This document shows positions 16,799-25,094 of a stretch of DNA of 39,170 nt, in pieces. The position numbers and the translations under genes are program-made. This DNA comes from Comamonadaceae bacterium (GTDB lineage Bacteria > Pseudomonadota > Gammaproteobacteria > Burkholderiales > Burkholderiaceae_C): positions 1 to 39,170 of the forward strand of contig QYPA01000147.1 in the NCBI GenBank assembly GCA_007279715.1. Direction: 5' to 3'. The notes under the pieces were generated by a model, which was not told the origin of the DNA, did no database searches, and saw nothing but the letters and a program-made list of their open reading frames with translations. Every line of letters begins with the position of its first letter. Positions within the stretch are counted from its first letter, which is position 1.

Positions 16799-18448
16799 TT
16801 ATCCAACCACGCCTCTCAAAACCCCATCCGTCTTCGCAGATATCACCCACTCCAAGTGCAACCGAGCCCGGGTCAACCCAACAAACAACAGCTTGCGGTT
16901 GATCTCATCTAACTCCGCAAAGTCACATTCAGTTAGTACCACAGCTGCAGCGGCCTGACCCTTAAACCGCCTAACGGACTCAACCAGAAGCTGCCCCGTT
17001 GTCCACTGCGGCGTACCCGCTTCATCAAACGCCCCCGTAAAGCGGCGAACCGACCAGCTTCCCAAAGTATCCAAACCCTGAAGCTGCGATCTTTCACGCC
17101 CGCGCATGCTGATCACTGCGATATCTTCGATGGCAAAGCCTAGCTTTAAACAGCGCTCAACGGCCAAGATGGTGCAAGGCTTTACCCGCTCTGGCGTTTC
17201 AAAAACAATCGGATCAGGTATTTGCCCTTGGTAGTTGCTTTTACTCTCAACCTCCACGCGGGTAAGTTGAAGCCCATTAATCAGGCTGACCAAGGCTTTG
17301 GGTGAGCGGTAGTTTTCATGGGAGGTGACGGTCACGGCTTCAGGCAGTTCAAAACCTACGCGGTCTCGGTAAAGCTGCTGCTCTGGGTCTTCAAGCAAGT
17401 ACAACTTGCCTTCAGGCTTTAAACGCAGAGTGAGCGCTTCGACCCAATCGGCTTGCATGTCTTGAACCTCATCTAAGACCATGACATCCAAGTCAGGCTC
17501 GCTGTTCTCGAGTAGCGCCATGCATTGGCTTGCGATGGCATCAAAAGCATTTTGCGCAGTAAAGTCCACCGCTTGACCGGATTTTCTGAGAAAGCGCACG
17601 GCGTACTCGTGAAACGTTTCAGCTGGCGTTCTCACAGGCGCAACACGGGCCATGTGATCGGCCAACGCGCGGTTAAAGCACAGGTAGGCGGCTTTTTTGC
17701 CGCTGCTATTGGCTTCTTTTAAGAGGCGAAGGGCGAGTTGGGTTTTGCCAGAACCGGCAGTGCCCACAATGCGGATCGTGCCTGAGGGGACGTCCATGCG
17801 GGGAACCCAAGTTGCCAGTCCGCTTGCAAGCCGAGTGGCATCTTCCAAGATCCGCCCTGACAGGGCTGAGACATCGGCTACGACGTTGAACTTATTTTCA
17901 AAAAAGGCGATCACCCGCTCATGGGTGTACGCGTCGGGCAGGCCTGGGCCTAAAGCTTGGGAGATGCGCGAGACGATGTGATCAATTTCAGAGCTGTCCA
18001 CAATTTGCTCACGCGGCCATTGCACTGTGTCCGACTGCACTAAAACGTCAGTGAGCACCAATAGGTGGTTTAAGTGAACACTTAAAGATGCATCTTTAAG
18101 GCGGCTCATCAAAGCGTTGTATTGCAAGCCGACTTGGCCTGTGACGCTTTTGCTTTGTCCAGAGTAACTTTTAAAGATTCCACCGTTGGAAAAATCAACG
18201 CCCCCAGACTTAACTTCAATTAAGAGGACGTCACCGGCTTGGTTGACCACCACGATGTCAATTTCCCCATGTTGCTCATGCTTTCCTTGCCCCCGAGACC
18301 AGTCCACACTGTGAAAAAGGGTGTATGCATCGGAGAGCCCTCGCTCTAAAGTTTGCAAAAGCGACAACTCCGCATAGCCACCAGGGCCGAAAGCGTGATT
18401 GGCGTGGTTCGCGCCGTGTGCTGGGAGAGAGGGGGAAAGGTGGGCCAT
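16799..18448 (-). CDS. NERD nuclease-domain / UvrD-type helicase
   Basis: Counting from ATG at 18448 (549 aa), an N-terminal NERD nuclease-like domain has GEIDIVV (Asp64) and LLIEVKSG (Glu78, Lys80), matching the D...ExK core of restriction-type nucleases. A superfamily-1 helicase follows: Walker A GTAGSGKT (229-236), DEVQD Walker B (326-330), NYRSP, and a C-terminal VGLTRARLHLEWV. An upstream in-frame ATG at 18517 would add 23 residues of unlikely sequence; neither start has a good ribosome site. NERD-helicase fusions process DNA ends and are frequent in defence islands and plasmids. The gene is more GC-rich than the preceding block. It is divergent from the Sel1-repeat gene, with the shared control region between 18449 and 18610. 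Confidence 0.88.
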   Translation of the reverse strand: MAHLSPSLPAHGANHANHAFGPGGYAELSLLQTLERGLSDAYTLFHSVDWSRGQGKHEQHGEIDIVVVNQAGDVLLIEVKSGGVDFSNGGIFKSYSGQSKSVTGQVGLQYNALMSRLKDASLSVHLNHLLVLTDVLVQSDTVQWPREQIVDSSEIDHIVSRISQALGPGLPDAYTHERVIAFFENKFNVVADVSALSGRILEDATRLASGLATWVPRMDVPSGTIRIVGTAGSGKTQLALRLLKEANSSGKKAAYLCFNRALADHMARVAPVRTPAETFHEYAVRFLRKSGQAVDFTAQNAFDAIASQCMALLENSEPDLDVMVLDEVQDMQADWVEALTLRLKPEGKLYLLEDPEQQLYRDRVGFELPEAVTVTSHENYRSPKALVSLINGLQLTRVEVESKSNYQGQIPDPIVFETPERVKPCTILAVERCLKLGFAIEDIAVISMRGRERSQLQGLDTLGSWSVRRFTGAFDEAGTPQWTTGQLLVESVRRFKGQAAAAVVLTECDFAELDEINRKLLFVGLTRARLHLEWVISAKTDGVLRGVVG

Positions 18449-18610
18449 TGGCTGAAATTCTATGCCTTGGATTGGAAAGCAAAGAGAAAAAGACCTGCAT
18501 TTTTTCGGCAAGCTCATCCGGTGAGCTTGGATAAACCTATTGTGAAGGTCAATTGAAGGTTAAAAGTCTTTCTTTTACTTCTCTCCCCTTTAGGCCCCAA
18601 GGAGTTACCC

Positions 18611-20329
18611 ATGCTAGAACTCACCATCGATGAAGACGTAGACACCCTGATTTGGTCATCCATACAAGGCAGTACCAATGCTTGCGACTACCTAAATTAC
18701 ATCAACCACGCCAGCGGCAGAACGGCTGAGTTCGAGGCCGCTTTTGTTTTGGCAGAGCAGTATTGGAAAGCCTCGGACGCTTTTGAGCCTGAGCCGGGAC
18801 TGTTTGCCAATGCGTTTGCGCAAATTCAAACCCAAGCCGAGAACGGGAGCACGGTTGCAATGTTGCACCTGGGGCAGTTCCATTGTTTTGGAATTGGCAC
18901 CGCAGAGGATATGAAGCTAGGTCAAAGTTGGCTCAAGCGGGGTGCTGATTTAGGTAACCGAGACTGCGCCATCTTTTTAGGCCAAAGCATTGGCAAAACC
19001 GATGGGGCCGCCGCCCGGGTTATTTTTGAGCAAGCGATAAGCGAGGGGCACTTGTTTGCCCACACGGAGCTCGCAGAGCTTGATCCCACCCGCGCCCGCT
19101 ACCACTGGGAGCAAGCCCTGCTTTCTGAGCATCCCTATGCGTACACAAAGTATGGTGAGTACCTGATCAATCAATCCGCCACCGATGAAGAAAAATTCCC
19201 CCATGTGGACTGGATTCGCAAAGGCGCAGATGGCGGCGATATTTACGCCCACATCCTGCTTTCGACTTGGTACACCGTTGGCGCCAATGGATGCACCAAG
19301 GACGAGGAGGTCGCAAAGTACTGGGGGCAAAAGGGCGCTGCTATGGGCTCACCGGCTTGCTATTGGACACTTGGGCGCATGGGCTTTTACGCCAATGACA
19401 AAGACGGCAGCGCGGAGTTTGAAAAGCAGTTGCGCCGTGCGAGCATGTTGAAAGACGAGTGGTCGCAAAGCCTGTTGGCTTGGCACTTTGTATGGAAGGG
19501 TAAAACAATTGAAGCGCAGAAAGAGGGCGTTCAGTGGTTGCGATGCGCCGCACGCCAAGGATACAAACCTGCGATGTTCCGGCTCTCGGAGGCACTTCGC
19601 GATGGACGCGGCGTAGATGTGGATGAAAAAGAGGCGCTTTACTGGCTGCAACTCGGCGCTGATTTGGGCAACTGCGATTGCCAGTGCGCTTTAGGCGTGT
19701 GCTACCTCAATGGTGGAATTGTGGAGAAGGATTTTGATAAGGCGCACCAATGGTTTCAAATCGCCAGTCTCCAAGGCGAGGGGTGGCCGTGGTACCTGTT
19801 GGGGATCAGTTATGAAGACGGCTTGGGAGTCACAAAAGACTACGAAGCGGCAGTAAGGTGTTTCAAAGAAGGCGCAGAGTTGGGCGACCCACGCTCGATT
19901 TTTAAAGTCGGAATGGCGTACTACTACGGCAACGGCTTGCCTGAGAGCAATCCAGCGGCTGCCACGTGGCTTAAGCGTGCGGCGGAATTGGGGAATTCTG
20001 ACGCCCAAAGCCAATTGGGGATCATGCTGGCCTACGGACACGGCGTAGACCGTAACTCCAAGCTGGCTAGAAAGTGGTTCGAAGCCGCAGCAGCAGAACA
20101 AAACCGCGTAGGACTTAGAGAGCTGGCCAGGTTTTACGAATGTGGCACAGCAGTGCGCCAAGACATTGAAGAGGCTACCCGTCTGATGGGAAAGGCTGCA
20201 GCCCTTGGAGACCCGGTGGCGATGAAATGGGTAGAGGAGAACTGCCCAGAAAAGCCGGCTTGGTTGCAAGCGATGTTGGAGGGCAAGGGGGGCGAGGAGC
20301 TTGGGGCAGGTGATTCGCCAAAGATTTAA
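18611..20329 (+). CDS. Sel1-repeat (TPR-like) protein
   Basis: This 572-aa protein consists, after about 75 residues, of consecutive Sel1 repeats of roughly 36 residues; clear units are AMLHLGQFHCFGIGTAEDMK, WYLLGISYEDGLGVTKDYEA, SIFKVGMAYYYGNGL and AQSQLGIMLAYGHGVDRNSK. Each unit is a helix pair, and together they form a superhelical protein-binding scaffold. There is no signal peptide, so it is cytoplasmic. AAGGAG lies six bases before the ATG. Sel1 proteins are common on mobile islands and also serve as sensors or adaptors in some defence and secretion systems; a specific partner cannot be named. The 3' end is convergent with the short recombinase gene, 16 bases away. Confidence 0.9.
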   Translation: MLELTIDEDVDTLIWSSIQGSTNACDYLNYINHASGRTAEFEAAFVLAEQYWKASDAFEPEPGLFANAFAQIQTQAENGSTVAMLHLGQFHCFGIGTAEDMKLGQSWLKRGADLGNRDCAIFLGQSIGKTDGAAARVIFEQAISEGHLFAHTELAELDPTRARYHWEQALLSEHPYAYTKYGEYLINQSATDEEKFPHVDWIRKGADGGDIYAHILLSTWYTVGANGCTKDEEVAKYWGQKGAAMGSPACYWTLGRMGFYANDKDGSAEFEKQLRRASMLKDEWSQSLLAWHFVWKGKTIEAQKEGVQWLRCAARQGYKPAMFRLSEALRDGRGVDVDEKEALYWLQLGADLGNCDCQCALGVCYLNGGIVEKDFDKAHQWFQIASLQGEGWPWYLLGISYEDGLGVTKDYEAAVRCFKEGAELGDPRSIFKVGMAYYYGNGLPESNPAAATWLKRAAELGNSDAQSQLGIMLAYGHGVDRNSKLARKWFEAAAAEQNRVGLRELARFYECGTAVRQDIEEATRLMGKAAALGDPVAMKWVEENCPEKPAWLQAMLEGKGGEELGAGDSPKI

Positions 20330-20345
20330 TGTGTCCTACCCGCAA

Positions 20346-20918
20346 TTAAACCAACTCCACAGCGGTTTTCAACTTGCTAGGGCTGCTGTACAGGTAAGCT
20401 GCGGTAGTACTGATACTGCGGTGCCCAGCAAGCGTTTTCAGGATGTGTATCGCTGTGCCTTTGTTGGCAAGAGTTGTCAAAAACGATCTGCGCCCGCTGT
20501 GGCTGCTAGCACCCTCAAGCCCAGCGCCCGCATAAAGCAGTGCAAACGTTTGAGCCAGACTGTTGGCGCTGAATCCCGCTCGAATACTTTTTTGGCTTGC
20601 AAAGAATGGGTAATTGCGGCCCACGCACTTTGTTTGCTCTGCGTAGGCCTGCAGCTCTGCTTTAAGCTTTGCACTGACAAACACTGTACGGGCATGGCGC
20701 CCTTTGGTCATGTCGGGCAGTAAGCGGATCTCATCTTTAATTTCGCCGTCTGTGGTTGTGACATCGCTCCAGCGTAAGCAAGCTACTTCGCCGATTCTTA
20801 AACCCGCCCAGTGTGTGAGCAACATCATTGATCTGTTTCGGGCAGCGTACTTGCGTGTTGTGATGTAGTTCAGTAGTTGCTGCATTTCAGCGATTGAGAG
20901 TGTTTTTGCTTGTGCCAT
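20346..20918 (-). CDS. Short tyrosine recombinase (catalytic domain only)
   Basis: From ATG at 20918, which follows AGGACACAGGACC, the protein has 190 residues; a longer form from 20957 has no ribosome site. It contains the tyrosine-recombinase catalytic set: Arg in GLRIGEVACLRW, a Lys-bearing strand region, HSGRR, GHRS and the nucleophile Tyr in STTAAYLY. The usual N-terminal SAM-like core-binding domain is missing, which is typical of the short integrase-like proteins of plasmids and islands. They may resolve multimers or invert small segments. It is not next to the tRNA, so it is unlikely to be the integrase of the island. Neighbours are the Sel1 gene (convergent) and, across 480 bases of non-coding DNA, HU. 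Confidence 0.85.
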   Translation of the reverse strand: MAQAKTLSIAEMQQLLNYITTRKYAARNRSMMLLTHWAGLRIGEVACLRWSDVTTTDGEIKDEIRLLPDMTKGRHARTVFVSAKLKAELQAYAEQTKCVGRNYPFFASQKSIRAGFSANSLAQTFALLYAGAGLEGASSHSGRRSFLTTLANKGTAIHILKTLAGHRSISTTAAYLYSSPSKLKTAVELV

Positions 20919-21041
20919 GGTCCTGTGTCCTAAATCATGTGTTTGCTTTAGTTGCATTGTGTTTTCATATATTTATCTGGGCAACCTGAGTCCTGCCAAA
21001 TTGACGGGTTACCGAGTAAAAGCAGGGTGAAATGAACTGGC

Positions 21042-21050
21042 TGTGGATAA
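21042..21050 (-). promoter_or_regulatory. DnaA-box-like 9-mer
   Basis: TGTGGATAA is the exact complement of the DnaA box consensus TTATCCACA. It lies in the 480-base non-coding stretch between the short recombinase and HU genes, with AT-rich DNA and a 12-bp hairpin just beyond it. A single box is expected by chance in a window of this size, so this only hints at a replication origin. Confidence 0.35.
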
Positions 21051-21097
21051 CTTTTCAGTGGATTTTTTCTTCAATGATTTCAACGCTCAATGCTGGG

Positions 21098-21130
21098 AAT
21101 CTATGAAAAGCTAAGTTTTCATAGATTTTT
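21098..21130. repeat. Perfect 12-bp inverted repeat with T-run
   Basis: AATCTATGAAAA (21098-21109) and its complement (21116-21127) are separated by GCTAAG and followed by TTT. The stem is perfect but AT-rich, so it would be a weak terminator on the plus strand; it could equally be a protein-binding site. No gene ends immediately upstream of it on the plus strand. Confidence 0.5.
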
Positions 21131-21357
21131 AGGACGTTCTTGCACTCTTTGAGTGCCCAGTTCGCTAGCGCTTCAAATCAACCCTGCAGGCGCTGAACGG
21201 GTGGATCAGCAGCAAGAGTATTCGATGCGAAGTTTGAATGCGCTGTAGAGCGTTCTAGCGCGTGGGTTTTATGTCAAGACCAACATTTTTAGCTCGGGCA
21301 GTTGTTATTTGATGCAACTGCTGGCGGTGTGCTTGGTATTAGAGTATTACAAAGCAA

Positions 21358-21381
21358 AAAGCCCACAAGGATGTGGGCTTT
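21358..21381 (-). terminator. Rho-independent terminator of HU gene
   Basis: AAAGCCCACA and TGTGGGCTTT form a 10-bp perfect stem with loop AGGA, 20 bases after the HU stop codon on the minus strand, followed on that strand by TTTTTGCTTT. Confidence 0.85.
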
Positions 21382-21400
21382 GCTATTTGAGCTTGAAGGC

Positions 21401-21673
21401 TTAGTTCAAGTGATCTTTCAAAGCCTTACCTGGGCGAAATTTAGGCACCTTGGCGGCTTTGATCTTGATCGCTGCACCGGTGCGGGGGTTACGCCCAGCG
21501 CGAGCTGCGCGCTTGGTCACAGCAAAGCTGCCAAATCCAACCAAGGACACGGTGCCGCCTTTTTTGAGCGTTTTTGTAACTGCTTGAACAACGGATTCCA
21601 GAGCTCGGGTTGCTGCTGCTTTTGTGATTTCGGCGTGATCGGCAATGTGTTCGATCAATTCGGATTTGTTCAT
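21401..21673 (-). CDS. hup: HU-family DNA-binding protein
   Basis: This 90-aa protein has the standard HU/IHF length and layout: [20 protein letters not shown] helices, the turn [11 protein letters not shown], the DNA-binding arm [20 protein letters not shown] with the conserved Asn-Pro that kinks DNA, and the closing FRPGKALKD. It bends and compacts DNA as a dimer and can assist recombination or replication. AGGACACACC precedes the ATG and a terminator follows. Chromosomal HU genes in this group look similar, so this could be an island-borne paralogue serving the recombinases; the surrounding unrecognised genes and recombinases favour that. Confidence 0.93.
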   Translation of the reverse strand: MNKSELIEHIADHAEITKAAATRALESVVQAVTKTLKKGGTVSLVGFGSFAVTKRAARAGRNPRTGAAIKIKAAKVPKFRPGKALKDHLN

Positions 21674-21788
21674 GGTGTGTCCTGACTTAAATTTATGGCA
21701 ATCAAGAGTTTAAACACAATGTTCATTAAAACCTCTTTTATTTGGAAAACTTTCAGTTGCACTGCATCCCAGTAGTTAAAAACCATTA

Positions 21789-21819
21789 TTGGTAACCCGC
21801 CAACTTATTGGGTTACCAA
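21789..21819. repeat. 10-bp inverted repeat, candidate operator
   Basis: TTGGTAACCC (21789-21798) and GGGTTACCAA (21810-21819) are perfect complements separated by 11 bases, in the divergent region between HU and the small genes that start at 21886. GGGTTACC recurs at 21007 and near 24424. No T-run follows, so a regulator site or recombination site is more likely than a terminator. Confidence 0.5.
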
Positions 21820-21885
21820 ATAGAGGTTGTCCAAGTGCGCATCTGACATAAAACTGTAGTCATGCAAACAACCAAGGACACGCAA

Positions 21886-22167
21886 ATGAGCCCGGATCAG
21901 ATCAAGGACTTGCAAGCAAGGCAAGCGCGTGCTAAGGCCATTGAGTGCCTGCAACACGCCAGCAACCAGCTCAACAAAGCGTCTTACTACATTGATGAGT
22001 ATGTGGAGAAGTTTAAAACGGCGCGCACCCCAGAGGAACGGCAAAACTTGGTGAACTGGGCGATCAACCATTTGGTATCGAGCATTCAGCCAAACCTAGG
22101 CATCGATGCATTGGCGCGTGCGCAAGCCAATCTTGTCAAGCATGACGTCCTTAGGTGCGAGTTATGA
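21886..22167 (+). CDS. Small hypothetical island protein
   Basis: From ATG at 21886, with AAGGA seven bases upstream, the protein has 93 residues; an in-frame ATG at 21862 has no ribosome site. It is helical and charged (MSPDQIKDLQARQARAKAIE, QLNKASYYIDEYVEKFKTAR) with no membrane segment. I do not recognise the family. Its stop overlaps the ATG of the next gene (ATGA), so the two are coupled. It lies near the HU gene in the island backbone, behind the inverted repeat at 21789-21819, which may control both genes. Confidence 0.7.
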   Translation: MSPDQIKDLQARQARAKAIECLQHASNQLNKASYYIDEYVEKFKTARTPEERQNLVNWAINHLVSSIQPNLGIDALARAQANLVKHDVLRCEL

Positions 22168-22520
22168 GTGCTTTGGACCCCAGCCAACTCTCACAATTCA
22201 CGGGCACCGAGAAGTACTACCGTATCAGCCGACGGCACCTGCTGACAGATGGCACCAAGTACTTGGCTGAGCAAGCCGAGTGCTATTGGATGATGGATGC
22301 CATTGCCAGCCATTTATGCGAAATTGATACGCAGGACTGGTTTGTACTGGTGCGCATGGATGTGAGCCAGGGCAGGGCGGTCATGGTCTACGAAGACGGT
22401 AACGGTGGTGAACACGCCAGACAGCAAATCCCCTACACCGACTTCCCCTTGAGCAGCATCACACTTTATGCCTGCTGGGACGGAGAGCATTGGGTGATCA
22501 TGCTGCCCAGCGAGTATTGA
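22164..22520 (+). CDS. Small hypothetical protein, DUF6876-like
   Basis: This 118-aa protein (ATG at 22164, overlapping the upstream stop by four bases) has the pattern LTDGTKYLAEQAECYWMMDAIASHL, which I recall from a family of small proteins on plasmids and integrative elements annotated as DUF6876; I am only fairly sure of the number. A GTG three codons earlier (22155) is a possible alternative start. The remaining sequence alternates strands (WFVLVRMDV, AVMVYEDGNG, ITLYACWDGEHWVIML), giving a compact alpha/beta domain. No catalytic residues can be named. Translational coupling to the preceding small gene suggests one function or complex. Confidence 0.75.
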   Translation: MSALDPSQLSQFTGTEKYYRISRRHLLTDGTKYLAEQAECYWMMDAIASHLCEIDTQDWFVLVRMDVSQGRAVMVYEDGNGGEHARQQIPYTDFPLSSITLYACWDGEHWVIMLPSEY

Positions 22521-22767
22521 AGCTCTTTATAGAACTCGTGTTTTTATGATTTTATGCTCTGCAGGGCCACTTGCCAACCGAGGGATATACAGATGAATTC
22601 TCTTTAATTACCTACTTGAAAAAACCAAGAAGAAGGACTTGTTTGATTTGGCATCAATTCAGGGATCAATTGACCAATCAAGTGGGATCACTGAGCTTTT
22701 GGTGCACATGGGTACGTGCGCTCATGACTTGGCGTTAGCAATTACTATAAGCGTGTGACTTTTTGAG

Positions 22768-22789
22768 ATTTACCGGTTAACCTGTAAAT
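22768..22789. promoter_or_regulatory. 22-bp near-perfect palindrome, candidate operator
   Basis: Centred on GGTTAACC with outer arms ATTTAC and GTAAAT, 20 of 22 positions are symmetric. It lies 60 bases upstream of the 22849 gene, in a 316-base gap that contains no gene. The size and symmetry are those of a dimeric repressor site, probably controlling that gene. The rest of 22521-22836 shows nothing else I can support. Confidence 0.45.
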
Positions 22790-22848
22790 ACCAGCTAAAT
22801 ACGTGTGAATTTCAGGATTTCTCTTGTCCTGACTCCATGGAGCAGCGA

Positions 22849-24339
22849 ATGATCAAGATCACCGTTAACAGCGCAGTGTATGAAGCTCTGCAAAAGTCTT
22901 TTCCCAAGCCTGCGAACAGCGCACACCGTGCGTTGGCCAAATACATTCGTGTGCTGGAGATCATGCTATTCAAGTGCTTGCACTTTGAAGCCACGCCCAT
23001 GCAACGCAAGCTTGATCTGTTTTCGATTTCGCTGCAACAGCTGGCCAACCAAGGGGGGCAGATTGGCCCTAAAAAGCAGCGTGTGCATGCCTGGCTGCGT
23101 GACAACCGACTCAGCTTAGTGGAACCCGTGGTCATCGGATCCAACCTCACCGGTGGCGTAAGCCAATGCAAGCTGTCCCATTTAGTGACCCTGCAGGACA
23201 CCTTGGCCATTGAGGCGTCGATATTGAACGCAGGCAGCACAGGCCATGCATTAGACGAATACCTCAGTGGCGATGACTTTAGCAACTACCAAGTGCTCAA
23301 CCTGCTGTATCCCGAGTTCAAGCGCAAGCTCAGCGAGAGCGAAATCGACCGAATGTTTGACCTGGTTCCTGTGGACACCAAGTCCCTAAAAAACTACCTG
23401 ATTTGGCTGGTCACAGAGGCCACCTTGCTCAGTCCAGCCAAGAAACAGCAAGCACTCAGACAAGGGCGCATTATTTTGGCCGTAGCCAGCGTGATGGACG
23501 GGCATTACGTGCAGCGTAAAAAGCCCAGTGCGTTTGGGCGCATGTACTACGAAGGCGTCAGCGTTCAAAACATCAACAAAGAACTCAGGCGCGCTGTGCT
23601 GGGCAACTGCTGGGAGTACGACATCCGCAGTAGCGTGGTGGCCTGGAAAATGGGTTGGGCCAAGAGCTTCATTGATTCCCGAGGACAGGGAGAGAATGTG
23701 CGACAGGTCTTTCAGGCCACGCTGACCTTTCTGGAAGACAAGCCCGATTTCATGGGCACCGTGCGTTACTTCACCTTTGCCAAAACCAGCCCGGTGCCCA
23801 AGGATCTGCAGCTCAAGTTGCTCAAACAGGCGTTTACTGCCATCAGCTTTGGTGCACGCCAAAACACCACCGGCTGGCAAAACGAGGCTGGCGGGTGGAC
23901 CAACCCGGCACTGGTTGAAATTATCAAGAACCCAGAGGACCGCGCTTGCTTTTTGGCAGATGCGACCGTGCAGGCGTTTATCAAGGAGCAGGGCGTTTTG
24001 GATGCCTATTTGTACGAACTGGTTAAAACGCAGCGCCAGGACTTGCTTAAGAAAACCCTCCTTCAAACGCCCAGTGGCAGGCCTAGCAAGTCCAAGATCT
24101 TGGCCTACTTGTACCAGCACGATGAGACCGAGATCATGGATATCGTGCGCGCAACCGCCTTGGACCATGGCCGCGTTGTGCTGGCCAGCGTACATGACGC
24201 GTTGTTTTTTAAACGTAAATTGGGTGCGGACTTAAAGCACGAGCTGGAATTGACCATGCGCGAGTACTCCAACAACCCCTACTGGCACCTGAGCCCGAAA
24301 GAATTACAGCGCTACGAACCTCGCTTGTTAGATGCCTAG
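22849..24339 (+). CDS. Hypothetical protein with polymerase-like palm motifs
   Basis: GGAG lies six bases before ATG 22849 (496 aa); another ATG at 22837 has no ribosome site. The C-terminal half has three motifs in the order and approximate spacing of family A-type polymerase palms: GNCWEYDIRSSVVAWKMGW (Asp at about 258; motif A), KQAFTAISFGARQNTTG (about 326-342; motif B, with a helix-borne Lys) and VVLASVHDALFFKR (His449-Asp450; motif C, VHD-hydrophobic). The preceding GRMYYEGVSVQNINKELRRA also resembles the region before motif A in viral polymerases. The N-terminal 200 residues are helical without a recognised domain. It may be the replicase or primer-making enzyme of the element. This is pattern matching by eye, not a family assignment. 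Confidence 0.7.
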   Translation: MIKITVNSAVYEALQKSFPKPANSAHRALAKYIRVLEIMLFKCLHFEATPMQRKLDLFSISLQQLANQGGQIGPKKQRVHAWLRDNRLSLVEPVVIGSNLTGGVSQCKLSHLVTLQDTLAIEASILNAGSTGHALDEYLSGDDFSNYQVLNLLYPEFKRKLSESEIDRMFDLVPVDTKSLKNYLIWLVTEATLLSPAKKQQALRQGRIILAVASVMDGHYVQRKKPSAFGRMYYEGVSVQNINKELRRAVLGNCWEYDIRSSVVAWKMGWAKSFIDSRGQGENVRQVFQATLTFLEDKPDFMGTVRYFTFAKTSPVPKDLQLKLLKQAFTAISFGARQNTTGWQNEAGGWTNPALVEIIKNPEDRACFLADATVQAFIKEQGVLDAYLYELVKTQRQDLLKKTLLQTPSGRPSKSKILAYLYQHDETEIMDIVRATALDHGRVVLASVHDALFFKRKLGADLKHELELTMREYSNNPYWHLSPKELQRYEPRLLDA

Positions 24340-24508
24340 CGTCTTAGGACTGCTTACGAGGCACAGATTCAACCAGACCATGTGCCGCGTCTGTCAACCA
24401 AGCGCTGGAGTCCTTCCAGATGGATGGGTTACCAATGATTTCGGTTGCCCAAAGCCAGGGTCTGAAACTAAATTAGTGATTCCTGCAACACACACACAAG
24501 GAGTAGCT

Positions 24509-25000
24509 ATGTCAGGTTTAAGCGCATTGAAATTAGTCACCAGCAAACCCCAGCAGGCCAACAGCCCGCAGCATGCAAGACGGCAAAAGCTTTGTAGCAA
24601 ATTGGATGAACAAATTCAATTGGCCAAAGCCCAGCAGACAGGTACGGAGTTTTTGTCCTTCAAAACCCGCACCGTCAAGGACGAAGCCACGGGGGACAGT
24701 CGACGGGTTTCCGTTCCTAAAAAACTCAAACCATGGTGGTGGACGGATGACAAGGGCAAGTTCTGCATCACAGTGCGCTATGGTGCAAAAACATTAGAAA
24801 TCGTCGAAGGCAAGAACGCCATTCAAACTGAGAGCATGACCGAGGTGATCTCTACGCTGGAGCTGATACGCAGTGCAGTGGACACGGGCGACTTGGACAA
24901 ACGCATTGCCGCAGTCAGCGGCTTGGTAAAAGCGGGGTTTGAAACCGATGCGACTCAGTCCAAAAAATCCACGTTAAAACTGCCGCCCAAGTCTGCCTGA
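24509..25000 (+). CDS. Hypothetical island protein
   Basis: ATG at 24509 follows AAGGAG by six bases, giving 163 residues. The frame is open back to 24332, but that stretch lacks a ribosome site and is probably untranslated. The middle KPWWWTDDKGKFCITVRYGAKTLEIVEGKNAIQ is a likely small beta domain, and the C-terminus (LISTLELIRSAVDTGDLDKR type helices) is helical. I recall similar proteins as an unnamed family on integrative elements of related bacteria (possibly DUF6641) but cannot confirm it. The protein is basic and without membrane segments. A strong terminator follows at 25027, so it ends the transcript begun at the 22849 gene or has its own promoter in the 170-base gap before it. Confidence 0.7.
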   Translation: MSGLSALKLVTSKPQQANSPQHARRQKLCSKLDEQIQLAKAQQTGTEFLSFKTRTVKDEATGDSRRVSVPKKLKPWWWTDDKGKFCITVRYGAKTLEIVEGKNAIQTESMTEVISTLELIRSAVDTGDLDKRIAAVSGLVKAGFETDATQSKKSTLKLPPKSA

Positions 25001-25026
25001 CTCTAGACGATAGGAGGGCAACTTCC

Positions 25027-25057
25027 AACCGGCTGACTTTACGTGAGCCGGTTTTTC
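25027..25057 (+). terminator. Rho-independent terminator
   Basis: AACCGGCT (25027-25034) and AGCCGGTT (25046-25053) form an 8-bp GC-rich stem with an 11-base loop, followed by TTTC, 27 bases after the stop at 25000. Confidence 0.75.
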
Positions 25058-25094
25058 TTTGGGCTAAATAGCTGTAGTTCAAAGGAGTACGACG

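Noticed and set aside
19691-20269. 192-codon minus-strand frame inside the Sel1 gene
   Set aside because: Shadow of a repeat protein; low similarity to real protein composition.
23386-24195. 269-codon minus-strand frame inside the polymerase-like gene
   Set aside because: Antisense shadow of a longer gene; no ribosome site and no protein family features.
24332-24508. N-terminal extension of the gene starting at 24509
   Set aside because: The start at 24509 has AAGGAG at good spacing; the upstream frame has none and overlaps the preceding gene.
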